A DNA stretch of 64,000 bases from assembly GCF_963169125.1 (NCBI RefSeq), contig NC_084798.1, positions 196,163,481 to 196,227,480 of the forward strand, read 5' to 3'. The position numbers and the translations under genes are program-made. Source of the stretch: Humulus lupulus. Taxonomy: Eukaryota > Streptophyta > Magnoliopsida > Rosales > Cannabaceae. Under the pieces are notes generated by a model. The model saw nothing but the letters and a program-made list of their open reading frames with translations, ran no database searches and was not told the origin of the DNA. Of the stretch, positions 44,611-57,300 are shown in pieces. How positions within the stretch are numbered: the first letter of the stretch is position 1; each line of letters starts with the position of its first letter.

Positions 44611-45726
44611 TCAGGATTTTGTAATACCTGCCTTAGAGGTTGGTCGGTCATGACGTGGATTGAATGAGACTGGAAATATGGTCGGAGCTTCCTGGAAGCC
44701 AATATCAGGCAGAACACCATCTTTTTTTATTAGTGGATATCGTGATTCGGCCCCAAGAAGTCTCTTGCTTATATAATACACCAGTTTTTTAGCACGGTCT
44801 TCTTCTCGAACTAACACGGCACTAACTGCATTTTTGGTCACGGCTAAATAAAGGATTTGAGGTTCTCCAGACATAGGCTTAGAAAATACTAGGGGCTCGG
44901 CCAAGTGTGTTTTTAGGTCGAGGAATGCCTGCTCACACTCCTCGGTCCATTCAAATTTCTTGTTTCCTCTAAGCAAGTTGTAGAACGGCAAGCACTTGTC
45001 AGTGGATTTTGAAATAAATCAGTTGAGGGCTGCCACCTTCCCAGTCAGGCTCTAAACTTCTTTACGCGAGCTAGGTGAAGGCATTTCCAATAATGATCTG
45101 ACTTTATCTGGGTTCACCTCTATCCCCCTTGTATTGACTATGAATCCCAAAAAATTTCATGATGCCACTCTGAAAGTACATTTCTGGGGATTCAGCCTCA
45201 TATTATACCTCCTCAAGATCTCAAAACATTCATTTAGATCGGATACATGGTTATCGGCAGTCTTGGATTTGACTAGCATGTTGTCAATATACACTTCCAT
45301 ATTTTTCCTGATCTGACCAATGAACATTATGTTGACTAACCGTTGGTAGGTAGCTCCGGCATTCTTCAGTCTGAATGGCATAACTTTGTAACAATATACA
45401 TTAGTTGGAGTCATAAAGCTAGTATGCTCTTGGTCTGCAGGATTCATCGTGATCTGGTTATATCCAGAATAAGCATCCATGAAGGACATGAGCTCGTGTC
45501 CCGCGATGGCATCTACCAACTGATCAATCCTTGGCAGTGGAAAGCAATCTTTAGGACAAGATTTGTTCAGGTTGGAGAAATCGATGCAGGTCCTCCACTT
45601 TCCATTTGGCTTCGAGACCAGGATAAGATTCGTGACCCAGATTAGATATTTTGCTTCACAAATAAACCCACACTTTAATAGCCTAGCTACTTCTTCTTCC
45701 AATGCTTCAGCTTGGACTGTTCCCAA
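44611..45726 (-). pseudogene. Element B reverse transcriptase and first RNase H, active site altered
   Basis: The frame 45726-45157 contains LVSKPNGKWRTCIDFSNLN, FMDAYSGYNQITMN and MPFRLKNAGATYQRLVN, but the active-site block reads YIDNMLVKSK. One of the two aspartates of the usual Y-x-D-D motif is asparagine, which should abolish polymerisation. A TGA at 45157-45159 and at least two further stops precede the connection (NKKFEWTEECEQAF) and first RNase H region (YLAVTKNAVSAVLVREEDRA, LLGAESRYPLI) at 44991-44611. Confidence 0.88.
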
Positions 45727-45732
45727 ACGTCT

Positions 45733-46233
45733 CTATTTTTGGGATTTTGCATGGACGCTTTTATCCAAGTTTAGAGTGTGCATGATCACACTCGGGCTTA
45801 TTCCCACCATGTCTTCATGTGACCAGGCGAAAACATCTAGATTGCCTTGTAAAAATTTAACCAGTTCTTTTTTCCTTTCATCACCAAGATTTTTTCCAAT
45901 CTCAATGACTCTTGAAGCGTCTTTGGGATCTATGTTTATTTCCTCAAGCTCCTCAATAGCTTGGAGCTCTGATCTGTCCTCGCCTATTCGTGGGTCGATA
46001 TCATCACTTGGAGCGACATCATTATCCTTTGTTTCTTGAGGTTCTTCCATCCCGCAAGCAACTTCCACTTCCTGGGACTCCTCGCCTCCGTCACTTATGG
46101 ACATTGCTTGCTGCCCAGGTTATGATTTTCCCTTCATAGAAATGCTATAGCATTCCCTGGCAGTGAGTTGATCGCCTCTGACAGTGCATATTTCCGCAGA
46201 AATTTGATTGCTAGGTGGCAGATAGAGGTTATG
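45733..46233 (-). pseudogene. Element B protease-RT linker
   Basis: Reads GGEESQEVEVACGMEEPQET, IGEDRSELQAIEELEEINID and NLGDERKKELVKFLQGNLDV, then FAWSHEDMVGISPSV, collinear with element A. The protease that should precede it is deleted; AFEAITSICHLAIKF at 46240-46200 is directly joined to gag sequence instead. Confidence 0.8.
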
Positions 46234-46844
46234 GCTTCAAATGCCTGATGATCCGATCGTGACGCAGGAGGGTTAGCTAGAACATTTTGTCTCTGTGAGC
46301 CTGTTCCAGCTCTTCCCTGTGGATTTCCATGGGTACCTCGAGGTGCTGGGGAAGGAGGTACTGAACTTGGGGTTGCGGTCCTAACTGACCGAATGACTTG
46401 TTGATGTCCTCTCCGACAGCCACTAGATTGAGCATTTTGGTGGTCTTGCGCTGTAGGCACATAGCTTGGGGTGACAGTTCTGACTAACCAACTTGGTTTG
46501 GATCGGCTATTCCTGTGGGACTTAAGAGACCCACTTTGCCTCTTTTTGACATAAACATCAGTTGCAAGAGGGGGTAACCGAGCTAAAACCTCCTCAATTT
46601 TCCTGTTTTCCTTAGCAAGATAGCTTCTTAACTGCATATTTTCCAATTCTACCATAGTTAAGTAGTCTAGGTTTGGATTCAGTGGCAATGACGCCGAACT
46701 CCCAGTATCGTCGTGGCCCACCGGTTGCTTCCCCGGGCGTTGCTGAACTTCAGGGCCATGCTCATTTGAAACAGCGGTATGATTGGCCCCCTACCCACCA
46801 GGTTGTTCCATCTCATTGTCGTGCATTGAGCGAGTGACCACCAT
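46234..46844 (-). pseudogene. Element B gag N-terminal region, fused by deletion
   Basis: Begins MVVTRSMHDNEMEQPGG at 46844 and meets a TAG after 17 codons, then is open from 46721 through a Ser/Arg/Pro-rich stretch (YLTMVELENMQLRSYLAKEN, LARLPPLATDVYV, QDHQNAQSSG). At about 46240 the reading changes to AFEAITSICHLAI, which in element A lies 4.3 kb away, downstream of the gag core and protease. The capsid core, Cys/His block and protease are therefore all missing. Confidence 0.8.
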
Positions 46845-46890
46845 GATGAGATTTGATTGGGATTTTGATGAAAGCACTAATCTCTCCTCT

Positions 46891-46907
46891 CAATGAAAGC
46901 ACCAAAC
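46891..46907 (-). promoter_or_regulatory. Primer-binding site region of element B
   Basis: The minus strand TTTGGTGCTTTCATTG adjoins the LTR end. The primer tRNA was not identified. Confidence 0.6.
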
Positions 46908-47597
46908 TGTTGACACGGTTTTTCGCCAACAGTGAATGAAGAAAATAACAAAGGTTGATTAGTGCTTGACAATAACCGAAAATAAGAAATGAACTCTCAA
47001 GAACATAGACCTTTTGCATGGTTCAATGGTTAAAATTCACCTAGTCCACGAGTCTATATTATTACTGTTTTTCTCTCTCTATTTTGGCAGAGTTTCAGTA
47101 TTACAGAATAATTGTCCCCCTTCCTTTCCAATATTCTCAGTATTTATAGAGAAATTCCTTGGAAAGGTTTGGGTAACCACGTGAGTCAATCATGGATTTA
47201 CATATTTATTATATTTAATATGAAATGTTCTCATTTATACTAGGATATGTTCTGATCACAAAATAAATGGTCTCCTAATATCTGGGACATTAAATATTAC
47301 AGGCTGGCCATAAATGATTGTATAAAATACTTGGGTCTTTGGGGATCCGCGGATTCACCCTATGCTCAAGTTACCACGAACTGGATATATCTCCAAGCTC
47401 GTATTATGGAGGTCGTGCCGTATGCTTATCATAAGCTCGCACTTCGCAACTTATGCATCCCTAGCTCGTATAATCATCGTGAAAACTGTGATGTCCACAT
47501 GAATAATAAATGGATTCCTTGGATATTTCTTCCATGTAGTTATTTGTCAGTTGTACACGAGCTAAGTGAAAGACTCGTGCTGAAATTAGGGTACACA
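46908..47597 (-). repeat. 5' LTR of element B
   Basis: From TGTTGACACGG to TTAGGGTACACA, with the minus-strand TATA box at 47141-47148. It is followed by the target duplication CCCTA. Confidence 0.88.
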
Positions 47598-48966
47598 CCC
47601 TAGTTTTTTTAAGTTAAGAATTAATTAAATATTTAAAATAAATTAAATTGATTTAAAATTATAAACTATTTAAATAATAAAAAAGTAACATAATATTTGA
47701 AAAAACAATAAAATTTTACTAAAAACAAAACTAAATAAATCGATTTTTCTTCCGATTTTTTTTCTTCTTCGTTTTCATCATCATCTTCTTCTTATTCTTA
47801 TTCTTCTATACAAATCTAGGGTTGTCAAATACTAGGGGGGATTTGGGGTCGTCAATTGGTGTGCTCATTTCTTCAAGTTGATTGACGGTGAGGAGCTGCG
47901 GGCTTGCTTTTAGACCTGGCTCGTTATCCTTTTTGACTGAGCTGCTGGCTTGCAGATCTGAAGCATTGACCATGGGACATCCATGAAGATGGGGAGAGAA
48001 CTTAGATTGAAGGGGTTGACGATGAAGCTACAAATCTAAAGCATTGACCACAGAGCTATGTGAGGGGCTGAAAATGGTGGGTGACGTGTTTTCAGGGGCC
48101 GACGACCATGGAAGGGAGATGAGGCTACGTTTTTCATGGTTTTCTGAAACTAAGTGGAAGGTGTCGATGGGATAGAGTGAGCATATTTGTTAAGTAAAGT
48201 TTCAATATGTAAAAGGATAAAAATCTAAACCCATATTTGATTATATATTGTATTTTTTTTATTAGATTATTTGAATAATTTGTTTGATATAAATCTGAGT
48301 TTTGATTGAAATATTTTGGTTGGTATTCTTGTTGTTCTTGATTTGATTTTAGTGTTGTGTTAAGCTCAATATGCTTCACCAAAAGTGTTTTCTGGTTTAG
48401 GATTATATTTGGGGCTTGAATGGGTCTTCGGTTTGTTGGGCTTAGGATTCTTGGTTGAATCTGGCTGATTGAATATAAGGATTTCGAATTTGAGGGAGGT
48501 GCATTTTTTCAATTTTTGATTTGTCAATTTGAAGATATGAAATCAAAGTTTTTGTTTCTTATAGAATGATTTTTAGGTTTTTAGATTTGAATTTGATTTT
48601 TTATTGTGAATTTGGGTTTGAATTTTGGTTTAGTTTCATTTTGATTTTTTTATTATTAAAATTATTTAATGTTTTAATTAATTTAAATATATTTTAGTAA
48701 TTATTTTTTATTATTAAAATTATTTTTTATTTTAAAATCTATTTAAATTTTTTAAATAATTCTTAGCTTAATAAAACTAGGGGTATTTTGGTTTAAAATG
48801 TTTGACTAAAATTAGGCTCAAGATATTATTTTGTTCCATTTTGTAAAACGCATGGTCAAAATTATCATTTAACAAAACAGAGGGTCCAATCGGTAAATTT
48901 TGCATAACACATGGGCCAAAATGATATTTAGCTTTTTTAAAATGATATATATACATATATATATTT

Positions 48967-49383
48967 GGATAATTCTTTAGTATGGGCCTTTTCTATGCCC
49001 CTTCTGTAGGAGCGTTTTCTATTTCTGGCATTTGGAAAAATTATAACCCAATTTTTTTCATGACTATGTATATTATAATTATAGCAGACACCCCACCAAT
49101 TTTCGAGAAATTCTGAATAATTTACGGTGCCCAAATTAGAGTTCAAACAGTCAATTGCACGGGTGACTAATATTTTTTATACGCGTGGAAAACAGACTAT
49201 TTGAACTAAGATTTGGGCAATGTAAATTATTCGAGATTTCTCAAAAATTGGTGGGATGTCTGCTATAGCTATAATATACAATTTCATGAAAAAATACTTG
49301 GGCTATAACTTTTCCAAATACCAAAAAATAAAAAATGACCCTACAGTAGGGGCAATTTCTATGCCTCTACTGTAGAGTTATCC
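48967..49383. mobile_element. Hairpin MITE, 417 bp
   Basis: GGATAATTCTTTAGTATGGG at the left is inverted at the right (GTAGAGTTATCC). The arms match over about 185 bp each, including ATTATAGC.ATAGCAGACA.CCCACCAATTTT-type blocks, leaving a loop of about 50 bp. The flanks TATATATTT (48958-48966) and TATATTTTT (49384-49392) agree at eight of nine bases, suggesting a Mutator-like origin. Confidence 0.82.
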
Positions 49384-49592
49384 TATATTTTTTGTCTTTT
49401 TCTTGGATCCCTCCATTTTTTGAGGGATTGAATATTTAAGCTTTGGAGGGAGAAGAACTATCTCCATCTATCATCTTCCTTCCTGTCTCCCTCTTGCCAA
49501 ATAAAGGACTCAACCTCTACTACCACTACTCTCCCACCACCATTCTCCATTGATCACCCCATCTCTCCTCCCTACCCAACATAATGTTATTT
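49384..49592. other. Short spacer before the outer LTR
   Basis: C/T-rich (TCTCCATCTATCATCTTCC and similar). No gene or repeat recognised. Confidence 0.5.
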
Positions 49593-51830
49593 TGTAACGT
49601 CCCAAAACTTCTAATAAGATTAAAAGCATGGATTAGAGTGTCGAGAGTGCATGTGGGACAAATATGTGAATTATACCAATATATATAATTGAGTATGCAT
49701 GATTATGTGTGTTAAATATACTTAAAGACCCGCTTTTGTTAAAATGGGCATTTTCGTAATTTTGACCTATTGATGGTATATTTATATTTTATGTACTATA
49801 TGATTGTGAACACATAGTTATGTGGATATATTTGTGATATTCGACATGAGTGTGTCCTTTTGAGCAGTTTTAGCAGAAAAGTCACAACGGGGAAAATGCC
49901 CTGCTCGAGTTGAGCCTAGTGGTATTTTGAGAATTTCAATATTTTGGAATTATTGGTGGAATTATTATGTTTGATGGATTGGTTTGCAAATTTGGAGATT
50001 AGTGGTGTAATTTAATTTTTAGGCAAATGAGCAAAATGCCATTGGGGTTAGTTTTGAGGTTACGTAAATGTGAGGGCAAAATGGTCTTTGGCCAAGAGAA
50101 TAGACAAAATGGCTAAGTGTTGATGGTTTCTCTCCCTTACACGTTCAAAAGACTTCCTTCCCTCTTGGTTTCTCTTCAAGTTCATACAAAGACTAACACT
50201 TGGAACCAAGGATAAGCCTTGTACTTTGAGGGATCTAGAGAAGATTCAAGCCTTCAAGTGGGATTAGGAGTTTCTAAGACCATCAATAAGCTAGGATTTT
50301 CAACAACAAAAAACAGAGAGGTAAGCTCATTTTCTCCTTTGATTTTCATTTAGTTCAAGGTGTCTTTCATGTTCTTGAGAATTTTGAGACTTTGATTTGA
50401 AAATTCGTGACCCTAGGTTGTATAAGTGTACCTATGGAGGATAGAAACTGCTTCATCTATTGACTTGAAGCAAAAATCCGTTCTGAATTTGAATGTTGAA
50501 ATTTGGATTTTAGAACAAAAGTTTGAGTTTAGAACTAAAAGTTTCCATTGGGGAATTTAAGATGTTATTTGTATGTTTAATAGTGTTTTGAGGTGGTATA
50601 TGGGTTGTGAGATTGATTTGAGGTCAAATTTCTGTGTAAAATTGGATGGTAATCAACTCTGGCTCTGATTTAGGGGCAGGGAAAACACAGAAAATCGCAA
50701 GGGAAACGATTTGGGGAAGAACACATTTATGGGTTGCAATTGCCCTTTCCAAGGACCTAGCACGACACACTAGGGTGTAGCGTGCTGCGCTAGTGTCCCA
50801 GAATGTAAAATTTAATTTAGGGGGGTTCCATTATACTAGCGCAACCATGCTAGGTGCCCCGAAAATGTGGGTTTCTTGATTTTTGGGAAATAGGCTCAGA
50901 GCCTTAGGGATCTGATTTGGGGACCTACTTGGGGGATTGTGGGACGATTCCATCACCCGGTTGAATGGAATTGGAGGTCCCGAGAGCTAGGGTTTAATTT
51001 TGAAACCTGTGATTGAGACTTAGTCCCTAATGAGCGTATCATTTACGTTGTGACTAGGATTTTTGCAAGGCTTGGGAAAAGGATCGCACTTTTAGTCCCT
51101 TCGTCTTGAGCACAGGACTCGAGGTAAGAAAACTGGCATATGCAGATAGAGTTGATTGTTTGCTATATAAATTAGCATGGAATGGATGATCGATGCGATC
51201 TATATTCAGCTATCGTGTTGAGCGAGGGGTTGGTCGGCAAGTGTGTGTAACGCAGGCCGTGAAGGCGAGTCTAGTTTGAGGGTGCAATCCCCACTCGCCC
51301 AGCATGGCCGTTCGACAAGGTTGTTTTTCGTGGGCCGTGTAAATGATTCATGTGATTGGAATGAATATACTTGTAAATTGTGAAATGTGTTTTCGATTTA
51401 TATGATTAGAATAAATGTATTTTATGCTTGTGAAGCATGTGTTTATTGCTTATGAATAATTGGGTTATTATTATGCCTTGTGGGGGTTTTCTTGCTGGGC
51501 CTCAGCTCCTGGGTGCTCTAAAGTTAGACAAGCCATGAGTTGGAGGGCTTTGGAGCGACACGTACATATTCGGCCTGCTTCATCACCACGGTCAAGTTAT
51601 TTTAAAGGACTTAGAATATTAGTTCGATTTTGCCGCTTATGTCGGCTATTTTTGTAACATTTAATGTAACTATCTTTTGTTTATAATTTCTTTTGATCGT
51701 GTGTATATATATTCAAACCTTTTAATGAAAATTTTAATTTCACTAACCAAAATTTTTAGTACCTAAACCATCGTTTAATTTAAATTACACTTGTGAGTCC
51801 AAATAATTCGCTTAACAAGTTAAGCATTAT
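49593..51830 (+). repeat. Outer retrotransposon 5' LTR, first part
   Basis: Starts TGTAACGTCCCAAAACTTC and stops at the inner element. The last 44 bp of this LTR are at 61229-61272, giving about 2.28 kb in all. It contains a word patch (50757-50868; CACACTAGGGTGTAGCG, GCGCTAGTG, CTAGCGCAACC) and the module GAGGTAAGAAAACT (51124) to TTGCTGGGCCTCAGCTCCTG. The acceptor end is altered here (CTCTAAAGTTAG, about 51527). Confidence 0.85.
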
Positions 51831-54318
51831 TGTAACGACCCAAAATTACTAATAAGGCTTAAGGGTCTTGATTAGTGTACCGGGAGGGCATAATTGGAGG
51901 TTAAGAGAATTAGTGGTAAGAAAGCATGAATATGGGTAGTGGATAAGTATGTGGGCCCTATTTGGCTGGTAAGGGCATAATTGTAATTTTGACCCGTTAG
52001 GGCGTAAACGTGATGTGTGTGATAAATTGTTGAGATCACATTATTATGTGGATAGGTAGATATTTATATATATGTATATATGTGCGTGTTTGTAGCTTTC
52101 GGCACGAGGCGATCCTAGGGAGCAAGTAGCACGAAAGTCACAACGGGGTTTAATAGTTGACTTTAGATAAGTCAGGGGTATTTTAGGTATCGGGTAGTTA
52201 TTTAGACTACTGGGTTATGAAAATAAATATATGGAGAAATATTTGAGGTTAGGAAGTCTAGGCGGGAATACTGGTGGATTTTACCATTTTTGCCCTCGGA
52301 GACATTTTTGGTACCCTGAGCCTTGAGGTAAACTTAAAGCTTAAGTTAATAATACAAAACAAAGGAATTATTTGGAAACTTAGAGAAACTGACTTAGCCT
52401 CAGCCTTCCCTCATGTCTTCCTCCTTTTCTCTTTCTCTCAAGAAGAACTACAAAAAATTAAGGGGAATTTGATTGAAATTCAGAGAATTTGAAGCTATGA
52501 TCTAGGAGCTTAACTCGGGGATTAGCTGAGGATTCCAGCAAGAGTAAAGGTAAGCTATAAGTTTGTTCATGATGGTTAAATTTTGTGATTATGCTGGGTT
52601 TTGAAGAGATTGTGGATTTTGACATTTAAAGGTTGAATTGAGGCTTGGAGCTTGGGAGTTAGCTCAGTTTTCCTTGGGGGATTGATTCTACAGCAAAGGT
52701 GAGTTTGAAATTGAGGTTTTAATGTTTGAATTTCTGAGATTTTCTGCTGGTTTTGAAGTTCTTAGGTGTGGGAGTTTCATAAATTAAGATAATGCGTTGA
52801 GGGGTTTTTAGCCTGGATTTCTGATGGGTTTTTACTGTTGGAAGCATGCTAGAGTGTTGGGATAATTGAGTTGTGTTATTGGGATTTTTTAAAATAGGTT
52901 TGGATGAGGTTTTGGATGTTAGAAATGGGGGAAATTCTGGGTTCGAAAGGAAAGGCCGTGGCTCTGTTCTAGAGCGCTGAGGCCCTAGGTTGAAGATGAG
53001 TCAGGGAGGCTCGGCCAGGGGCAAGCGCTGCAACGCCCAAGCAAGAGTCGCGGTGCGTGTCTTCTTTCAGGAAGGGCCTTAGTTCTGTTTTGAGGGCAGG
53101 GCTGCGGCTAAGCTTTAAGGGCTGCAGCCCTTAGACGCATACTTGAACGTTCAAGGTTTTAAAGTACGGGGATCGAGCCTAGGGTGCTTGGGATCAATCT
53201 CACCACCGTGCTTGGTGGGATTCGACTCCCTGAAGCTAGTTTTGTACACAAGAACCTATATTTGAATATTAATGGAAACAATTATCTTGGTTGTGACTAG
53301 GTGATAAGCTAGGGCTCGGGGAACGGATCGTGCTCAGGGGTCGTCCTTCTTAATTAAAGCACTTGGAATTAAGGTAAGAAAACTGCACCTATGTAGGTGG
53401 ATAGGATGGGACTAAGTGTTCCCTATATTTGATTGTATTGTTATATGAATATGTTGGGACTAAGAGTTCCCTAAAATTATATGAGTGTCATGTGGTGGTA
53501 TTATGCCACTGAGACATGTGATAGACAGCCTACGGGTGCCGAAATCAATACTTGTGCACATGGCGCGGCTCGGACACTGGTATCCGAGGATAGCTTATTA
53601 ATCACTGAGCTCGGTTAAGCTGGCCAGAGTCAGTGGGTATGTCACTGGGCTTGGCCTAAGCGAGCCAAAGACAGTGAATTAAACAGGGGGTGCGGCCTGC
53701 GGGCATTAATCCTAGTTATTGCTTGACATATGTACTATTGTTGATTATTGTGTATGACTTTATGAGTATCTGGAGTTGAATTATTGGTTATTGACTAGTG
53801 TGATGCCTTGAATGTATTTTATGGTTTGCTGGTAACTGATTAATGCCTTGTAATTATTTGGATTATGCTATAAGAGTTGTTTAGCTGCTAATACTGTTAT
53901 GTTATGATGTTATGTTTTCTTGCTGGGCCTCGGCTCACGGGTACTACGTGGTGCAGGTAATGCAAGTTGACCATGGGTTGGAGAGCTCTGGGGGCAAGGT
54001 GTACATTGTCAGCTGCTCGGCCACCACGGTCGAGGGATTGTACAAGGACAGGAACCTTAATCGTAAATTTTTCCATTAGAGTGGCTTGGCTATTTATTTG
54101 TTAGCGAGAATTTTGTATTTACGTTATTTAAACCTTGTTTTGGGATCCCATGTATCAAACATGTATTTTAGTAAAATTTAATTGTTTATAACCAAAATTC
54201 TTTTTAACCTAACTTATTATGTCATTAGTTACACATTTTGATTTAAATGACTTGATTAGCAAGTCTTGCACTATTTCAAACACACAGTGTAATGGTCTTG
54301 GTTATCCAGGGCGTTACA
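51831..54318 (+). repeat. Inner element 5' LTR
   Basis: 2488 bp. Word patch 52945-53130 (GGCCGTGGCTC, GAGTCGCGGTGCG, GGGCTGCGGC). Module AAGGTAAGAAAACTGCACC (53374) to CTACGTGGTGCAG (53956). Confidence 0.93.
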
Positions 54319-54319
54319 A

Positions 54320-54333
54320 CTTGGTATCAAAGC
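54320..54333 (+). promoter_or_regulatory. Primer-binding site of the inner element
   Basis: TTGGTATCAAAGC directly after the LTR end, one base from the initiator methionine tRNA site TGGTATCAGAGC. Confidence 0.85.
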
Positions 54334-57300
54334 GTCCTAGGTTTAAGGGTTCCTGGAGATAGGCTAGACATGTACACTTGCCGCTGAAGACAAGCTCGAC
54401 TCAGGGTTCTATGATTGAATATTTGAGATTATATGCTTAAGCTTTTGATTAAAATACGAACGTATTATGCTGTATGACCATAGGGAGCATGAGAATTGAT
54501 AGGGCCTGGCCCTTGACTATTGCATGATGAGATGGAGGTGTGCTGATCAGCATTGCTGTTGCATGTGAACGAGTATTTGAACAATGGTTTGTATACTGAT
54601 TGCTTGTGGGTGATTGCCCAAGCTGAATTTATATGTTATGCTTGTCTATCGATTTATAGGAAGCATGAGAATGTGTGAATAAACATGGCAACAATAAATT
54701 TGATAGCTAAGTGTGTAGAAATGCGAATTAATGTCTATTATGTTCTATGTGTGTATGAATATTGTGATTACCTGGACCTGGACGTGGTTTGGTTCGGAGT
54801 GTGAACCTCAGAGTTGAGAAGTTTTGTCAACAGTGGCGGATGAACTCAGATTGTTTGCATCCAGGATGGTTAAGTAGACCTGGCATCGTAATACAGGAGG
54901 GTTGCAGATGATAATTGGGGTTGGAAACCTCCATCTACCCTGAAAGTCGCAGAGATGTCCGCTAGCATATGAGTAAATGGTGTTGGTTTAGTATAAGGAT
55001 ACAGACAGATAAAGGATATTAAATGGAAGGCCTAAAAGGCGTTATCCTTTGGTTTGAAGAGGAAAGTTTGGGTTCGCCTAGGAATTGTTTAGTGGATGGG
55101 CAAAGCTAACTCCATTCTTGGTTATATAGAGGTGATGGGTCATAACTAAGGGATTGTGCTAAGTACTTGTGGCAAGAGGATGCTAGAAAATGGTATTCAT
55201 ATTGAGTTATTGGTGTGGTGGATTGGAAAGAACTCCAATGGGAATTTGACAAAAGAAGTTATAAGGACACAGTCTGAGCTACGGAAATTAATTAATCTAC
55301 GAGCTTGATTTGAAAGGATAAGACAACGACGACATGTGTTAATGAGTGTTAGGAGCTGGATACTTCACTTTGGAAATTTATACAAGCGGTGGTAGTTGGG
55401 AATAATGACCCATGTAAAGGTTAAATTCTGGAATGGTTCTGGGTGACAAGGCTGCTCCAGTGTATTAGATCTGCGGTTGTATTTGAGTAGCAGAGAGAGC
55501 CATGTTATTTAAGATCTGTGGAATGAGATATAGAGTATGAATATTGCATGGAAAGTGATGCGAAAGATAGTACTTCTATTGGTAGAATTCAGTAAGGATA
55601 GATTCTCGATTATCGAGGTAGAAGGACCCCAGACAGTGCTAGGGCACCTAATTTGTGATAAGAAAGGGGTCTGATTGAAAAGGTAGTTGTCAAGATGGTG
55701 GCGGGAACCAGGGAGGTTATTTGGTATGCACCTGAGGAAGAGGACGCCACCTTAGAGGATGTCAGGTGAGGGCACGACTTCTACGTGAAATAATTCGATA
55801 TGTTAGGATGGATTTCCTATGGTGGGGGAATGGAAGACTAGAATGCCTCGTTACATTCGAAGTTCGGGGTTGGTTCCTCGAAAATGATTATTTAACTGGA
55901 TAGTTTATGTTTTAGTCATGTAACGAGCTGGAAGAATTAAGTGTTGAGAATGTTCCGAGAGAGAGAGTTAGACATAGAGAATTTGCCTCAAGGGTGCTAT
56001 GCGAGAAGCTGAAGATAGTAGTATTTATTGAGGGGGAATTAGAAACTTCTGGCAGATGAATTGGGATACAAGTAATCAGGAGGTTCGTAGTGAGAATAAT
56101 AGAGTTCGTCATAAGGAAGCCTCAACATGAATCAGAGTGAAAGTGAATCTGTTAAGAGACAACCATGAATAGTAGGGGATATTATCTGGAGTATTTTAAT
56201 TGGACTGAATGGAAACTGAGCTGACCAGTGGGAAATTTAGATGGGTATATAAGGAAAGATTGGGGGTATTACAAGGTCGGATTACAGGTAGATTTGGTAT
56301 CAAGAATGTTGTGGAAGACGGTACTGGTTGATAGAAAGAATTACTAAAGCAATTGAAGAAATTTGACCTTGGAATAGACAGAGCACTATACTGCGGGGAT
56401 TGTTAGCATCATCGATTAATAATGAAAAGTTTTCATGTCGGGTACAAGATGGGACAATGTCTCCAGGAGTTGATCTATGACCTAGTTATTACTAGCTGGA
56501 GATCAAGGAAAGAGACATTTCAGGAATCTTTATTTGTACCGAGTAGGGTGTGAGGAGTTGGTAACAAAGGTTCTAGATTGGTTCAAGCTACAGCAACATA
56601 GGTAAGTTCTTCAAAACAGAAATATAAGAACGGTATGGACAAGTCCCCTTCAGGTTCGCGAGCGGTATATTGGACTACTCCCAGATGGAAGTGGAAAGCA
56701 AACGACTACTATGCTAATGGTGTTAATACTAAGGAAGCAGGGTCACATGTAAGGTTCTAGGAAGTATCAGATTGGTTTCGCCAGGGGTATTCATAATAGT
56801 GCTACAAGAAAAAGGGACAGGTATGAGGAGATTTGATCTGAAGCCACAAAGAAGTTGTTGAAGAACGTCTAAAGAGCAGGAAGTGCAACAAAACTGGCAA
56901 GTGTGTCATCTATCACATAGGTATCTTCGCAAATAGCTACATCAGAGATTGGAGGAGCAATAAAACTTGAAGTTAGACTGAATGGATAATGTCAAATTAG
57001 AGTGCAGAAGACAGGGTAAGAATTGATTGGCACTTGGTGATACAAGAATACACGTGTTATGGTTGGATGTGGAAGAGTAGCATAAAGAAGCGAACTTTTG
57101 ATAAAGATATAACATTGTGAGGGTACACCTTGGGTTAGGGCACACCCAGGCTCAGACTGACGCAAGGATGGATCGAGCCTCGCGGGAGGTAAAAGAATGG
57201 GAACATGGTGGATACATATGGAATGTTAAATTGACAGTTTATGCATAGTGTAAGGTACTTGAGTGTTTGGTCATCGGTAAGAAAGATAATCTTGAGACTA

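Larger units (their letters stand above)
35143..47597 (-). mobile_element. Element B: Tat (Retand-like) retrotransposon with both LTRs
   Basis: LTRs of about 690 bp (35143-35832 and 46908-47597) enclose a minus-strand gag-pol and a plus-strand extra gene. The flanking 5-bp duplication CCCTA (35138-35142 and 47598-47602) lies in the Mutator-like TIR, and the restored site matches the other TIR. Compared with element A, the middle of gag and the protease are deleted near 46240. A solo LTR (39341-41605) splits the extra gene. Two extra bases (CA) separate the usual TACA end of the right LTR from the duplication. Confidence 0.92.
34980..48933. mobile_element. Mutator-like TIR element, split by element B
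   Basis: The left end GGGAAAATACCATTTTGGCCC (34980) is inverted at the right end (GGGCCAAAATGATATTTAGC to about 48932). The match runs about 165 bp inward to the element B insertion point and resumes beyond it (47603-47680 against about 48700-48780), giving TIRs of over 200 bp. A 9-bp flank TTTTTAAAA occurs at 34971-34979 and 48934-48942, the length typical of Mutator-like elements. Without element B it is about 1.5 kb. The inside (47680-48700) has a CTT-rich run and a GC-moderate stretch of unknown origin and no transposase, so it is non-autonomous. Confidence 0.75.

Noticed and set aside
48937..49146. Small minus-strand gene
   Set aside because: It lies in one arm of the hairpin MITE.
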